Notes: generated by a model from the sequence alone, not told the origin. Shown: positions 1-13,187, counted from the first letter of the stretch. The stretch: DNA of 64,000 nt from Circinella umbellata (GCA_025093555.1 JAIWNF010000105.1:19465-83464), one strand, 5' to 3'. Made by a program: numbers and translations.

Positions 1-1237
1 AGCAACATGATTGATTATTCAATTAAGTTAATAATAAAATATTAATAATATTAGTATTGTACTGTATACTGCTCAATATATGTATTTAAGGCAATAATAT
101 AGTGACTTTAGATCTAATAACTTGTGAATTAAGATGTATTAAAAAATTAATTTATTTATTTTTAAAAACAAATTGGGAAGAAGAACAAAATAATATATAT
201 AATGTTCTACCTAAAATCAAACTATTTTAAACCAAGGCGATAGCAAAGAAACACTGGATATAGTTATTATTATTACTGGCTAAAAAAAGGTTTAAATAGA
301 ATGATCGAAAATGACGAGAAAAAATTGATAGAGTTTTTTTTTCTTCAGCATATTTGTAAACTACTGCAAGACTAGTACCGCAAAGCACCTTTCATAGTAA
401 TACTCAATAAAATCCGGTCAATTGTGCGGAAAATCGCCGGTCTTATCCGACTACTACTGCAAAAAAGTACTGCATTTGCAGTACTGCAAAATTAAAGGTA
501 CCCATCACTATGTATGTATTAATAAGAATAATCAGTTAATGCACTCATTGATATTATATTCGTATAGCCAAATGTTACATGCTTACCATAATTTATCATT
601 CGTATATGGATTACATTTTGTGTGTTTTGAAATAGATTCACAGGCCATTTCTAGTGTTACTATTATTAAATGAAACATGTACTTACTTATTAGTTGGAAG
701 ACCTATTAGTATGTTATTAAGTTAATACTAAATAATTACACTTACCTGCTGTAGTTGTATATGATACAGAAAATAAACCTTATTATGTACATTTTTTTTT
801 ATCTTTTGTTTTTAAACATATTTTGTAATACGTAGCATTCACACGGGCTCTGGAAATCTCTCATTCTGATGTAGGTTCTAGAAGGTCCTGCGCATGATTT
901 GCCAAAGTATTTTTCGGATGTTATATATTTAGATGTACTTTTCTTCATTTTCTCCATACCTAATTAATAATGCTGAAATATTTGACTTATTGTTTTGAAA
1001 GATATATTTGAAAGACCACTTGGGTGGTTTTTTGTTCTTGATTGTTATGTACTTGATTGTTATGTACTTGATTGTTTTGTTTTTGATTGTTTTGTGTGTG
1101 GTTTTTTATATTGTTTTTTTTTTTACATTGTTTTTTGTATATTTTTTTCTTTGTGTTTTTTAATATATTATAATGGAATGAAATAACTTGATTAAAGTTC
1201 CAATACCCCCATGTTGTTGAGCCTTCAATAATAGATA
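1..1237. other. AT-rich non-coding stretch
   Basis: No convincing coding region on either strand. Short open frames are low-complexity and lack splice partners or recognisable motifs. A short 15-bp tandem repeat lies within it (1035-1094). The stretch ends at the TA target site of the element beginning at 1238. Confidence 0.6.
1035..1094 (+). repeat. 15-bp minisatellite, four units
   Basis: Four consecutive 15-nt units with the core TTGATTGTTATG (later units TTGATTGTTTTG) start at 1035, 1050, 1065 and 1080. The units drift at two or three positions. This explains the repetitive open frames on both strands here, which are not treated as genes. Confidence 0.85.
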
Positions 1238-2021
1238 CAGTCACCGCTCGATATAACAATACACCCCGTCAGACCAAAAGTGCATCGTTATATCGAATTA
1301 TCGTTATATCGAATTCATGATCCGAGCTGCAATGATCGGGTAAAATTCTATCCTTATGTACTTGGCCTCACATGTATATATATTACAAAAAGAAGAGAAC
1401 CCTAAACACATTATATCATTCGTACTGTAACTAAGCTATAAAAATAAAATAGATCTTTTTTTCTTTGTACGTACAGTGTTTATTTTCAAATATTCCTTAA
1501 GATATTCCTTCTAACTGAATTAAAATCATATCGTCACATATAATTAATGTCAATCCCTTATAAGAAAAAAAATGCGAGTGTTGTACTTCTATAATCAGCA
1601 TCAAAAAACTGTCTATTGTTTATAAAGACATTCAAAATGACAAGAACAAGTTCGACTTGCAAAGTTAGTATAATAAAAAAAATCTGATTTTGAAAAGAAA
1701 GAAGCAGCATATCACTGGCTTTTCTTTTTTTGGAAAAGGCGATGCCTGAAGATAAATTTGATGTTCAAACTCTTCACAAAAATATTTAAAAACTAAAGTA
1801 AAAACATAAAAAATTGCCCATCAAACTAGTATTGTTTCCTTTTAAAAAAAATAAAGATATGATTTGTCCGCTCGATATAACGATATTTTTGCCAAAACTC
1901 TATCGGATATCGTTATATAAAATTAACGATATTTCCCCGCTTAATCTGTCTTGAACCCCAAAACCCTATCGTTATATCGAAATATCGTTATATCGAATAT
2001 CGTTATAGCGAGCGGTGACTG
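1238..2021. mobile_element. pogo-like (Tc1/mariner) miniature inverted-repeat element
   Basis: A 784-bp element flanked by TA on both sides (1236-1237 and 2022-2023). The left end reads CAGTCACCGCTCGATATAAC and the reverse complement of the right end reads CAGTCACCGCTCGCTATAAC, so the terminal inverted repeats are nearly identical. Further copies of the CGATATAACGAT motif sit just inside both ends. TA duplication and a CAGT...CTCGATATAACG terminus are the style of pogo/Fot-type elements. No transposase is encoded, so this is a non-autonomous copy. A truncated relative lies at 23310-23692. Confidence 0.8.
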
Positions 2022-5000
2022 TATTGCCACAACCCCAATATCACCTTGTAAATATTATTATTCTTTTCATTCTGTACCGCAAGGAAGCGACCATATACCC
2101 ATAGATGCAGGTCAATCTAGTCTTCCATAATAAATATAAATTTTAAACTATACGTACTATTTACCTCCAACAGCACCGATTAAAAAAAAAAAAGAAAAAG
2201 AAGGAAAACGGAAAATGCAAAGGATAATGTACCTATAAATAAAGAAGGGGAATTGTTATATTAAATACCCAGTAGCTTAATATGTGCATTATACAATCCG
2301 TATAACGATATAAAAGCTACTTACGTAATAGAATCATTCAAAAAGAAAAGAGAAGAAGTGCATAAGAGAAAGTAAAAAGACAAATGTATTAGATCTAACC
2401 AACGTTTTGACCAATCTGATCTGAACCCTTTTAAACGGATTTTTTATTCATTCATTGGAAAGGGCCAAAGACCATGTTGTTACAAAGGCGCGAAAAAAAT
2501 ATATTTTGTGAAGTAAAAATCAGATTACGTTTTCGAAAAGAATACGTAGATTCGTTTTTCTTTTTAAATTGTTAATCTAGTAGAGTGTTGCAACTGGCTT
2601 CAAACGCTCAATGGGTATGCGTAAATAAAGGAACACAAGTAGGAATCTTGAATTATCTATAATAAAAAGACAACACGTTTTTTTTAAAATCATGAAGTCC
2701 TTTATATATATGTCCGATATCAATAATCAACATCTTTCTCTTGAATATTATTGTTTATACGTATTTTTATATTTAACTGGCTGGTCTGCTCAACCATGAT
2801 ATTCTTTTTACGTAGTTGCCTGTGGACGTACACATGTTTAATCAACAAACTTTTTTGACTACGTACAGTCTAAGATTATTATACTTATGTTCTATGAACA
2901 TTTATTATTCACACATCAAATATAAAAAGATATATATTTCTTATAGATAAAACAAATCAAAAGTTTATTATGGACATATAAAAAGCTTTTTATTACGTAA
3001 AGAAAGTGATTTTTTATTATTGTTTAATCGGACTTGATTATTTCATGCCATAATACACATATTGGCAAAGGTTTAATATCATCATTTTAAACAACTACTA
3101 CTACTCTTCTTCTCATCCCCTCCTTGCTTCCCCCTTCCATTTCTCAAGACGAGAAAGTGAGGGAACAGCAGGGTAATTTTTCTTGTGCCTTGATGATGAC
3201 TCTGTCGCCATCATGTTCTCTTGTCGCAACGAAAGAAGTAAGAAAAAAAAATAAAAAGAAAAGGACGCATCATGGGTACCCCAACCACTCCCCACCCGTG
3301 TTGAGGATATGGCGTTGTAGTCCCACACACTCGCAGTCGCTCCAATCCAGGACCTAAAGTACACTAAAGACCAGAGCTTGTGCTAATAAGAAAATCGACA
3401 TGGAATTAAGGTAGGATCACAAGAAATGATCAGTACACGGTATATTGTAAGTGAGGTATACAAAATACATAACCCATTCGATGTGCAGACGCCGCTATCG
3501 ATGACTGCGATACCCCAAGTGACACTACCTCTATATCAAAGGAGCCTACAGATCAAGGTAGGACTTTCTACACAAGAAAGAAGAGACAAGGTTAAAAGAA
3601 AGAGAAAGAAAAAGAAAAACATGGAACTTATCTTGGGGATTCGGAAATCGACCGACAAGTTTTTTTTTTTTTTGACCGTGTGATCCAATTGCTCGGGACT
3701 TACTCTTTTTACCACTGTTTCTTTAGCGCTACTATTGCGAAATAAAAAAAAAGGGATGTTCGTCTTTAAAGTAAAATAAAATCGTTGTTAAGGCATTATT
3801 TCCATGACAATAAATCGTTTATTACAACGTATTTTTCCTTTAACACGGAACGTTTCAAGAAATCTAAATTGTATTGTTTTTTTCTTTGAATGAATGAGTA
3901 AAAGTTCTATTCTTTTCTATGCCTCGCGCTTTTTTTTTTGACGACAGTACGGACCCCAACATAATATTGTCAGTTCCGCATGATATTGCTTTATGCACAT
4001 GTCGTTCGATCAACATTGCTACCAGTGATAAAAAAAAAATTAAAGTGAACTATTCCTATTTAGTATGGCTGCGTAAATATATGAAAGCATCTTATAAAAC
4101 CATTACCATTACCATCGATTGTAGATAAAAAAAAAGATAGAATACTTTCAAGTAGTGTACCTTATAAATGATTCCTTTTAACACCATGAGGAGATAAAAG
4201 ACTACGTAAGATAATAGTTTAGCTTTTACTTTTTTAATGTCTTTGATTGTGTACTATGAAAGTACTTTTTTATTGTTATTTTTTCAAATATGCAAAAAAA
4301 AACTGTTTACTTGTTGATTGTGTAACATAAAGATTCACTCTCTATTATTCGCAATACAATAAAAATGTTGATATAGAGCGTTGAGTTATGTGGCTGATTT
4401 TTTTTCAATGGCCAAGAGCAAAGAAAAAAAAACCGGTTTACTGGCTCATGAAAATGAACCTTATTTTTGTTGCTTTTCAATGATAATGCGATCGGTTACC
4501 AACAATAGTTGATCAAAAATATATATACAAGATTCAAGTCTTAGGAAGTATGTCAGTTGTGATAGAGACTTGTTTAAATTTGTAAATGTTTGTATATGAC
4601 ATCATATGTATATGAATGAGAACTTTTTCTTTATATTATAGGGAAGGATTTAATGCCTTTATGCCCCAAGTATTCTGATTAATTATGAAATTCGAGATTA
4701 CTATCTGTGTTTTATATGAATATCTTGTTTTAAGAAAAATAGCCAACAAAACAACATAATAATTGGATTATATCATGTTGTTGTGGAGTGATATTCTTTT
4801 GATTAAAATTAAACATATAATATGATAGACTTATAGAGCTTTAGATGAGCCAAAGAAAAACAAAGACTTTACCTGTGAGAAAAAACACACTACATTTTGT
4901 CTCCCTTTCAACCTGCATATATCCATCTGCTGAATGATTCGTTCCATCAGACATCTACTTAAAAATCGTATACGAATATATGATACAAAACTGTCTTTGT

Positions 5001-6629
5001 TTGTTATACCGAAGGATTGAATAAAAAGAATAGAAGGGTAACAGTGTATATTGATTTGTATAGATGTGAACGTGGTGGAACGACGTGTTTGAATAAGAGT
5101 AATAAAATAGCGATGTCTTATAATTTTATTTGACTTACTATGATATACGTGGTACTAAACGTTAGCTTTTAACAGCCTAATTTGAACGGACCACAATTTT
5201 ACTATACAACCGAAACCTTGAAGGACGAATGTTAGACGATCCTGGTCATTATAATTATAGCTGAATATAAAATTTTCTTTTGTTCTATTGATCTCTCTCA
5301 TAATTGTTTTCCTACGTACATCTATCTACTTTACCACTTCCTTCAAATAATATCCAACATATAGCTTGTTATTTTATTTTGCTACATTTTATCCATCCTC
5401 CACTACCATAACTTCTTTTGCTGTCCCTTCTTCCTTTGTTTCAATTTTGAAAAGAGGGATTTTCACTGACTACTTTTCTTTCAGAGCGAACTAGGAATAA
5501 AAGACGTTCACTCGAGTACCGGATTTAATATGCGAGTCGGTAAACTTAAAGGTCTGATGTATATATGGATACCGTAGTTTATTAGAGGGGGTAAACGCAA
5601 CGTAATTAGAGAAACTTGAATATTACCGTTTTTATTCAGTTGATAGCTGACTTCTTATCTACAACTGTGTTACTGCTAGATAGCTCTTTTGCATTTACAC
5701 ATTTACTTCTAGCGGGCGTCATTTCTTGAATATATATATATATATATATATTTTCATTAATATAACAAGTATATTATATTATAGTATTACGTATCATTAT
5801 CTTAAATAAAACGGTGCTGTAAGTTTCTTTTATTACAAGGAGTAATAATTTAGTTCTTCTTCATGCAATAAAAACAGGGAATTGCTGCGGACACCCCACA
5901 AATAGAAAATTATCAAATAAGTTCTTAGACTGCATAAATTATAATAACAGCGTTATTAACACCGATACTGTAGCTCTTATTGGACTGCCCATATGTAACA
6001 TTAAAAGCATACGTACATTATTCCTTGGTTGTCTCGTCTTCATGAGGGTTACAACTCCCACTTGTGTATAAAATAATATAGTGAGAAAAATAAAGAAGTA
6101 TTGACTGTTTTCATAATGAGCTGAGCTTCTAATATAAGTTTCATGAACATCTTAAAGTTATATAATAATAATAAATGTGTGGGTAGTGTTTAAATGTTTG
6201 GATACGATGTAATTATATCAGAATGTTGCTTGTCTTTGGATTATTATAAAAGTGCGCTGTCTGTAAGAGTTGAAATATCCTAATATAGAATATTTTTGGA
6301 ATGTCCATAGCAACTCCCATAAAAATATATGCACAATAACAACCAACTAAAATCTCGCAAAAGAATCAACAACAAGTTGAAAGTGATTATCTGGAATGTT
6401 TTTGTTTTCTTTTATATCGCATGGCGTATATTGTCTAGCAAAAAGAATGAAGAGCGTATCACAAATTGATAAAAAAGAAATATCAATCATGTTGATGTAT
6501 ATTTTATTAGTTATGAAGCAAAATACCATGTGACACATTGAAAACTATTGACTTTTAAAATCCGCAAATTTGAGCTTTGGCAATAAATAAATGAATGAGC
6601 ATAACACGTCATCGTTTCCTTGTTCCCAA
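2022..6629. other. long AT-rich region without recognised genes
   Basis: About 4.6 kb with stop codons in all frames and no splice-linked reading frame. The longest open stretches (near 3.1-3.7 kb and 3.9-4.1 kb) are lysine- or phenylalanine-rich low-complexity translations of poly-A/T tracts. A (TA)n tract lies at about 5732-5752. No RNA gene was recognised. Confidence 0.5.
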
Positions 6630-7843
6630 CTGCTCTTTTTAGTGATTGGGGTTTCCGTGATTCCACAGAAAAGTATTGCAGTGCATGCTCTTCTCACTCT
6701 CTCTGGTGGTGGAAGTTGGTTCTGCATGTATTTGACGAGCGATGGTATGTTTGTGTGTGTTTTAGTGTTAAAGTTGCCCAGCGATTTAATACTCACAATA
6801 GTTTTTTAATTCAATTTTTATAATAGATTCTTGCTTCCTAACCGTTCCCTTTCAGTGATTGGGTGCACATGTGTGTATGAGAGGGGGTTTCAGTGATTCC
6901 AGAGAAAAGTATTGCAGTGCATGCTCTTCTCACTCTCTCTGGCGGTGGAAGTTGGTTCTGCATGTATTTGACGAACGATGGTATGTTTGTGTGTGTTTTA
7001 GTGTTAAAGTTGTCCAGCGATTTAATACTCACAATAGTTTTTCAATTTAATTATTATAATAGATTCTTGCTTCCTAACCGTTCCCTTTCAGTGATTGGGT
7101 GCACTTGTGTGTATGAGAGGGGGTTTCAGTGATTCCAGAGAAAAGTATTGCAGTGCATGCTCTTCTCACTCTCTCTGGCGGTGGAAGTTGGTTCTGCATG
7201 TATTTGACGAACGATGGTATGTTTGTGTGTGTTTTAGTGTTAAAGTTGTCCAGCGATTTAATACTCACAATAGTTTTTCAATTTAATTATTATAATAGAT
7301 TCTTGCTTCCTAACCGTTCCCTTTCAGTGATTGGGTGCACTTGTGTGTATGAGAGGGGGTTTCAGTGATTCCAGAGAAAAGTATTGCAGTGCATGCTCTT
7401 CTCACTCTCTCTGGCGGTGGAAGTTGGTTCTGCATGTGTTTGACGAACGATGGTATGTTTGTGTGTGTTTTAATGTTAAAGTTGTCCAGTGATTTAATAC
7501 TCACAATAGTTTTTTAATTGAATTTCTATAATAGATCCTTGCTCCTAACCGTTCCCTTTCAGTGATTGGGTGCACATGTGTGTATGAGGGGGGGGTTTCA
7601 GTGATTCCAGAGAAAAGTATTGCAGTGCATGCTCTTCTCACTCTCTCTGACGGTAGAAGTTGGTTCTGCATGTATTTGACGAACGATGGTATGTTTGTGT
7701 GTGTTTTAGTGTTAAAGTTGTCCAGTGATTTAATATTCACAATAGTTTTTCAATTTAATTATTATAATAGATCCTTGCTCCTAACCGTTCCCTTTCAGTG
7801 ATTGGGTGCACTTGTGTGTATGAGAGGGAGTTTCAGTGATTTC
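6630..7843. repeat. 236-bp tandem repeat array (about five units)
   Basis: Units begin with CCTAACCGTTCCCTTTCAG at 6837, 7073, 7309, 7544 and 7780, so the period is 236, 236, 235 and 236 bp. A diverged, incomplete unit precedes them (from about 6630) and the last unit breaks off near 7843. Copies are almost identical, suggesting recent amplification. On the + strand each unit carries a CTAAC-pyrimidine-CAG acceptor-like signal, then about 125 bp, then a GTATGT donor-like signal. It therefore resembles an amplified intron-exon module. The period is not a multiple of three, so no frame runs through the array and the open frames on both strands are repeated by-products. Confidence 0.9.
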
Positions 7844-8323
7844 ATGCGAGAAGGAAAATCCTGTTATGCGCTCGGTTTTTCGAGCTTCAGATAATATTCT
7901 GAGGTTTCTTGATTGTCAAAGGTTTGAAGTGGGGATGAAATATAAAAGTAATAGATAATGGTCATGTTAAAATGTGGCACCAAGAGAGAGGTAAAGTCGT
8001 ATATTTTGTATGGGTATGGAAAAAAATAGAAGGAAAAACTGAAGGGCAAATATGATAATATTGTTTATTTTTATTCTTTAATTTGGCGTCTATAGTATAG
8101 TTTAATTGATGACGTGCTAGTAATAGTAATAATATAAATTGAAAAAATACGATTAATACTTATAAAAATATTGTTTGCTTTCTTGTTATCTTTGAAATAA
8201 TTTTATTCAATGAAAAATCTCAACTAATATATTGTATAAGGAAATAGAAATTTATTGGGCGATTGAAAAAGGGGTGTAACAATATTGTTTGGTAAATAAG
8301 TGCTTATGAAATTCTAATACTGT
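7844..8323. other. non-coding spacer
   Basis: AT-rich sequence between the tandem array and the small heat-shock-like relic. No reading frame with support was seen. It may include downstream sequence of the minus-strand relic. Confidence 0.5.
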
Positions 8324-8930
8324 CTATATCGAATGGTGGAGGGCTGTTATTGATAATAAGTACACAATCTTCAAAATATGAAAAGCAATCACATGCGGGT
8401 ACAAATATAGGTAAGGTTCGCGTTGAAAATGATGCTTGTTACATTCTTGAAAAAGGATCTTGGTAGTATCTTCGTAAACCCATCGGTTCTTTGCCTCGAT
8501 CGATAGGACGTTTCCTTTTATTCCAATTTTAATGTCTTTTTTTTTCAATGCCAGGAAGTTCTACTTTCACGGTGAACGCCCCTGATTTTTCCTCTACCAG
8601 ATCGATTTTCGGTTCAACATATGCTACTTTAGTTTTTATATCGCAAGGATTTATAATAATATCGTGGAGTTTACTTGGAACAAGAAAACCCTTCTTGAAG
8701 TTGATATTGGCATTATATATTGCATCTTCCATGTATGCTTGCTTATCATCTGGTGGGCATGGAAGCTTGTCAATCAATTTTTTAACTCTTTGTCATCGAA
8801 CTCAAATGGTTGTCCTTGCTACTACTTGAAAGCATATGGAGAGATGGATGCTCCAATGATAAATCGAAGATAGCATGGTTGATTGCTTCAAGCTGCTTAT
8901 ATACTTTGATTGATTGCCTCTGGAAAAATG
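8324..8930 (-). pseudogene. alpha-crystallin/Hsp20-like relic
   Basis: Reading the minus strand from about 8930, a continuous protein-like sequence is spread over three frames. Its 3' half contains FTVKVELPGIEKK followed by DIKIGIKGNVLSIEAKNR, the pattern of the alpha-crystallin domain of small heat-shock proteins (an ELPG motif, then a -DIK-V--NVL-I- strand). The two parts are in different frames, separated at a poly-A run near 8548. A second frameshift lies upstream near 8790, just before the LIDKLPCPPDD segment. The upstream 60 residues do not resemble Hsp20, so this could be a fusion or the last exon of the neighbouring relic. The breaks could be sequencing errors in homopolymers, but several occur, so a decayed gene is preferred. 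ATP-independent chaperones are the functional family. Confidence 0.5.
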
Positions 8931-9019
8931 ACAAAAACAAAATTAAAAATACGTATTAGAATAAAAGCATAAATTTCGCTTAAAACATACATCCGGGCCC
9001 CCATTTTCATACCTTGATC

Positions 9020-11561
9020 GATAAAATAATTATCATAAGCTTCACCAAACCTTTAAAATCCCCCGCAACACGAGATAGACATACACGAGCAGCTTCGTAA
9101 TGAATATCAATACCGCGAATCCGCCTGGTACCACATATTGTTAAATCAGTTCCATGCCAAAATGCAGTATACTCGTCAAATTCGCTGATTAAAGTTTTAA
9201 ATGGTAACTTTCTTTGTAAAACATTAAGTGCAGCTACCCTAACACGCTTGTTTTTTGTAATGGTATCGCTGATAGCTTTATGCGTTGTACGTGATGGCTT
9301 GTCTTCACCGATCATTACATCCAACCCGCAATTTATATCACGGAGCGCAAAGTCTACCTTGTGTTTCTGATGTTTAGATGGTAATGGGGTTGATGGTGAT
9401 GATAATGATAATAGCTCATCGTAGGCTTCAAATGCAGTCGATGCACATTCAGTCCTTTAATTGGAGATACGTACGACACGTTAATCAGCGGTTATCAACA
9501 AAATAATAGCAAATAAAATTGTGCAAAATCGTTGTACCTTTTTGTATCATACTTTTTTTCTTGCAAAAATACATCTTCGAACAAAGGACCATAAAGATTG
9601 AGTTGATACCACCCTTCATCATTTTGTCTGGATAACTTGGCAGACTCCCATAAAAGTAATCTTTAAGTTTTATTAGTCAATTAAGTAATATAATTTTTGT
9701 TTAAAAAGAATAACAAAAAAATAGACATACATTTTATGAAGAGCAGATCGAATATACTCCCGACCGGGAGAAACGTGAGTTTGCTTGAAAAGATGTTGCT
9801 TTATCATGCACAATTCTTGCAGACCTTTACATCCACGAATCCTGCTGAGCCACTCGGCCTCATCTTGAGGAAGACAAAGAAAGGTAACTAACTGGTTTGC
9901 ATGTTCGTGAAAACATTTGGCTGATAACAAGCTGCCCATCGAGTATAACCTTTGCCTTGTAAACTATCTACCCAATGACGACAAAAATATGTTGAGAAGA
10001 CTGGTTGCGTTCGTGCAATTTCATCAAGGGATGGGTGGAAGATACTGTAAAAGGTAGACATGGGATATATGAGTCCAGTATCGAGAATGGAACACTTGTT
10101 CGGTCAAGTCAAGACTGTTTTCTTTTCCACTAAAATAGTATCATACGTATATTGCGGAATGAATTTTTAATATCTGATGTCAAGTTCATGGATTTTTAAA
10201 CAGGAAAAACAGTGCTTACAACTTTTCATAAATAAATAAAAGTTTGTTTTCATCGGAAAGGCTTTGTAATTTTTGGATCCATTGTGCCGCTTGTTCTTGA
10301 TTAACATTCTTCTCCATCTCTCCATAAAGGGGATCCTCACTTTCTTCCGCTATTTCTTCTGTTGATAATGTTTCTTTGCTAGTAAATTGTTTTCGCTTTT
10401 TTTTTATCATTATCAAATATATATATTGTTAGAGAAAGATCAACCAATACAGCTTGGAAAGTGTTGGACTCAAATACCTACCCTTTTATTAATAACTTGC
10501 TCCTGATAGCTACTTTGATCTATAAACAACAAATTTATAGTATTAGGAAATGAGTTATACTTTAAGCTCTTTCACGCATCATCTGCACCACTATTAAATT
10601 CAAAAAGAAAGAAACAAAAACCAAGTGCTTCATTTTCTCTAACCATGTTTCCACTCCACCTTAGTTGAGATACTTCTTCCTCCCACTTTATTTTATTTCA
10701 ATTTTTCCCTTTTATTAATTTGTACCTCATATAACTTCACTTCGCCCCCCTGCTGTCTAGCAGGTTTTTCAGTACCTCTCTTTGTGAGCTGACGAGAGCA
10801 ATAAGCTGAAATCAGCGTGTGTTCAATTCATTTCGTCATTGATAAAACAAATAATTTCAACGTAAGCTCTTTCAGCACAGGCATCTTTTGGGTTTAGTTA
10901 CCATAAGGCCGTTTAAGGAGACGTTTTACGAGTTTGGTAGTACGATCTTGTTTCTGCTGCTTCTGCTTCTTTACACGCCATATCAATCTCCATTCCATGC
11001 CAGTATTTCTCGTATTCTTTGGGGTTGACACTATCTGTAATACGATATAAAAAAAACCAGTTAGACGAGAAAATATAATAGTTAATTACTGAATAACATA
11101 AAAGCAAAACAAAACATACCAGATTGTCGATGTCAACCGGTTTTTGAGCCTATTGCTAAATTTTTCTAGGTGTTGTATCCAACTTATAATGGGTTCACAA
11201 AGACAGATAGTTATTAATAGCAGTATATCATCAACTATGTTTCGCTCGCATTTTAGTATTTCTTGGCTGAGACAATTTTGATAATAAAGAAGCCCGTCTT
11301 TTTCATTGGTACAACTTGACAACTGCGTTGATATAGCATCTTGTCAAGAGCAAAAGGCATAGAATAAAAATCATATATATCTGGCCTATGATAAGGATCT
11401 AGGTGATATAAATAGAAAGAATAATTTTTTTTAATAAACTTCTCAGTTTTCATTGATATAACGCTACTACTTGGATTCCAATTCGTCATATTCTTTACCT
11501 CGTCTTTAAATTGCGCTTCTGTTCTTGCGCGTTGAACTATATTGCTTTTTTTTTTGAACAT
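9020..11561 (-). pseudogene. orphan multi-exon gene relic
   Basis: Minus-strand exons with good splice sites can be followed from ATG at 11561 to about 9020. The pieces read FYSMPFALDK (about 11350), VNPKEYEKYWHGMEID (about 11030), ESEDPLYGEMEKN (about 10320), HPSLDEIARTQPVFSTYF (about 10040), DEAEWLSRIRGCKGLQEL (about 9850), NLYGPLFEDVF (about 9590) and a long exon 9459-9020 containing IGEDKPSR and GTDLTICGTRRIRGIDIH. The translation is protein-like throughout, but frames shift within exons near 11345 and near 9930. I remember such LYGPLFEDVF...GEDKP proteins as an unnamed expanded family in mucoralean genomes; this is recollection, and no function is known. Call: a decayed member, or an intact gene with homopolymer sequencing errors. 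Confidence 0.5.
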
Positions 11562-11725
11562 GAAACAATATCAATTTCGCGGACCTCACGCACCATAGTT
11601 TTTAAAATGAGTTTTAAGGCTTTTTGTGAATGGAAGCCAAGACATTTTGAAAATAAAGACAACAGGGGTTGAAAAAAAATGGTGTGAAAAACGGCTTCTT
11701 TTATACGTGGACGAAAAAAAAACTA

Positions 11726-12838
11726 TTGCAATGAATTTATTATGCTAAACCAGTATCCTCCATATATGAAAACCTGTTTAACTTTTGAACTTGAACTGGT
11801 AGCTAGAAAATAAGATTAAATATTCACAAGATGAAAAATATATTTGATAGATTATATAAATAGTTAGTTGAGATGACTCTTACTATATATTGAGGGTTTA
11901 CCTTTTAGTGATAAAAATACAGTGATTGAGTCATTTGTTCATTCAATCAATCAAGAAGAAAAAAGAAGAAATGTACCTATATAAAATGATACAATGATGA
12001 GTAAATATGTATCAATATTATAACTTATATATTTGATGATAAATAACAAGTACATGGCGTGAAGCCGAGAAAGAAGAAAAAAAAATATTGGGGTGATGTG
12101 AAGTTGATGTCATTCCCAACAATTTGTTTTATCTATTGCACACGTAAAAGACTAAAACCAAAACTAAAAAAAAGATCATACTACTGAATCTAACATACAT
12201 AACGGGTGATTTAATAAACTGATATTTGGATAAACTTGCTCAAATATTTAAGAGACTAATAATACAAGTATTTTTACTTTATTGTATATAATACTTATTC
12301 ATTTCATTGTTAAAATTAGTAATATGATCTTTTTTTTTCTATTTTGGTTTTAGTCTTTTACGTGTGTAATTGATAAAACAAATTGTTGGGATTGACATCA
12401 ACTTCACATCACCCCAATATTTTTTTTTCTTCTTTCTCAGCTTCACGTCATGTACTTGTTATTTATCATCAAATATGTATATTGTGCTATTGATACAACC
12501 CATGTCTATATATACATATATATACGCTCACATTCACTCATTGTATTATTCTATATAATACATTATTTATTTATCTCGTTGCTTAATTGAATGAACAAAT
12601 AACTGAGATTCACTTTATACACTAGACAAATCAAACTCTCAATAGTAAAAACTGTCTTAGCCAACTAGTTATATAATCTATCAAATATATTTTTCAATTT
12701 TGTACGTAAATATTCAATCTAACTCTATCTCAAATTTAAAGCATGTTTTTTCAGCTACTGGCTTAACCTACGGATATTCCGTTAAACTACTTGAGGTTTC
12801 CATATATGGAAGGATATCGGTTTAACGGGAGATTACTG
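11726..12838. mobile_element. foldback element with long imperfect inverted arms
   Basis: About 430-500 bp arms (11726-12170 and 12330-12838) are reverse complements of each other around a short centre. Matching blocks include CTTCACATCACCCCAATATT near 12405 and its complement near 12090, and a CCATATATG block near both ends. The right end is followed by TA and, read inward, begins CAGTAATCTCCCGTTAAACC. The left end is decayed. The arms contain a block (GTACTTGTT...GTGCTATTGATACAA) shared with the elements at 16985 and 18887, so this is a palindromic member of the same pogo-like miniature family. No transposase is present. Confidence 0.75.
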
Positions 12839-13187
12839 TAAAAATCAGTCTTCTTTTGAACAAAAATGAATAAAAAGGATAACTCTTCTCGTTAAGAGAC
12901 AAAATATATAAATAAAATTCATCCATCTAAAAAACTCAAACTGAAAAATATGTCATGATATTAACGTTTTGGACGGTTGGTTACTTTATTACCTTTCATA
13001 ATTGTTATATGGAGAAAAAAGAAAAATCGAGAGAATAGGTGTGTGACACACGCGTATTCGCGTGGAACCTAAAAAATCAAAAATTGAAAAAAAAAACTGC
13101 GCACATATAAAAAAACCATAGTAACCAAAAAAAAAACGCGCACCTTTTTTTTTTATCGTTTACTTTTCTTTCCTTGTTTGAATCAAT
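12839..13187. other. upstream region of the cohesin gene
   Basis: About 350 bp between the foldback element and the rad21 start codon. It ends in a pyrimidine-rich tract (poly-T at about 13146-13157, then CTTTTCTTTCC) directly before the start, a common layout for fungal promoters and 5' leaders. No specific operator was recognised. Confidence 0.35.

Noticed and set aside
6545..7801. Repeated 60-80 codon open frames on both strands of the tandem array
   Set aside because: They recur because the 236-bp unit recurs. The period is not a multiple of three and no frame continues from unit to unit.
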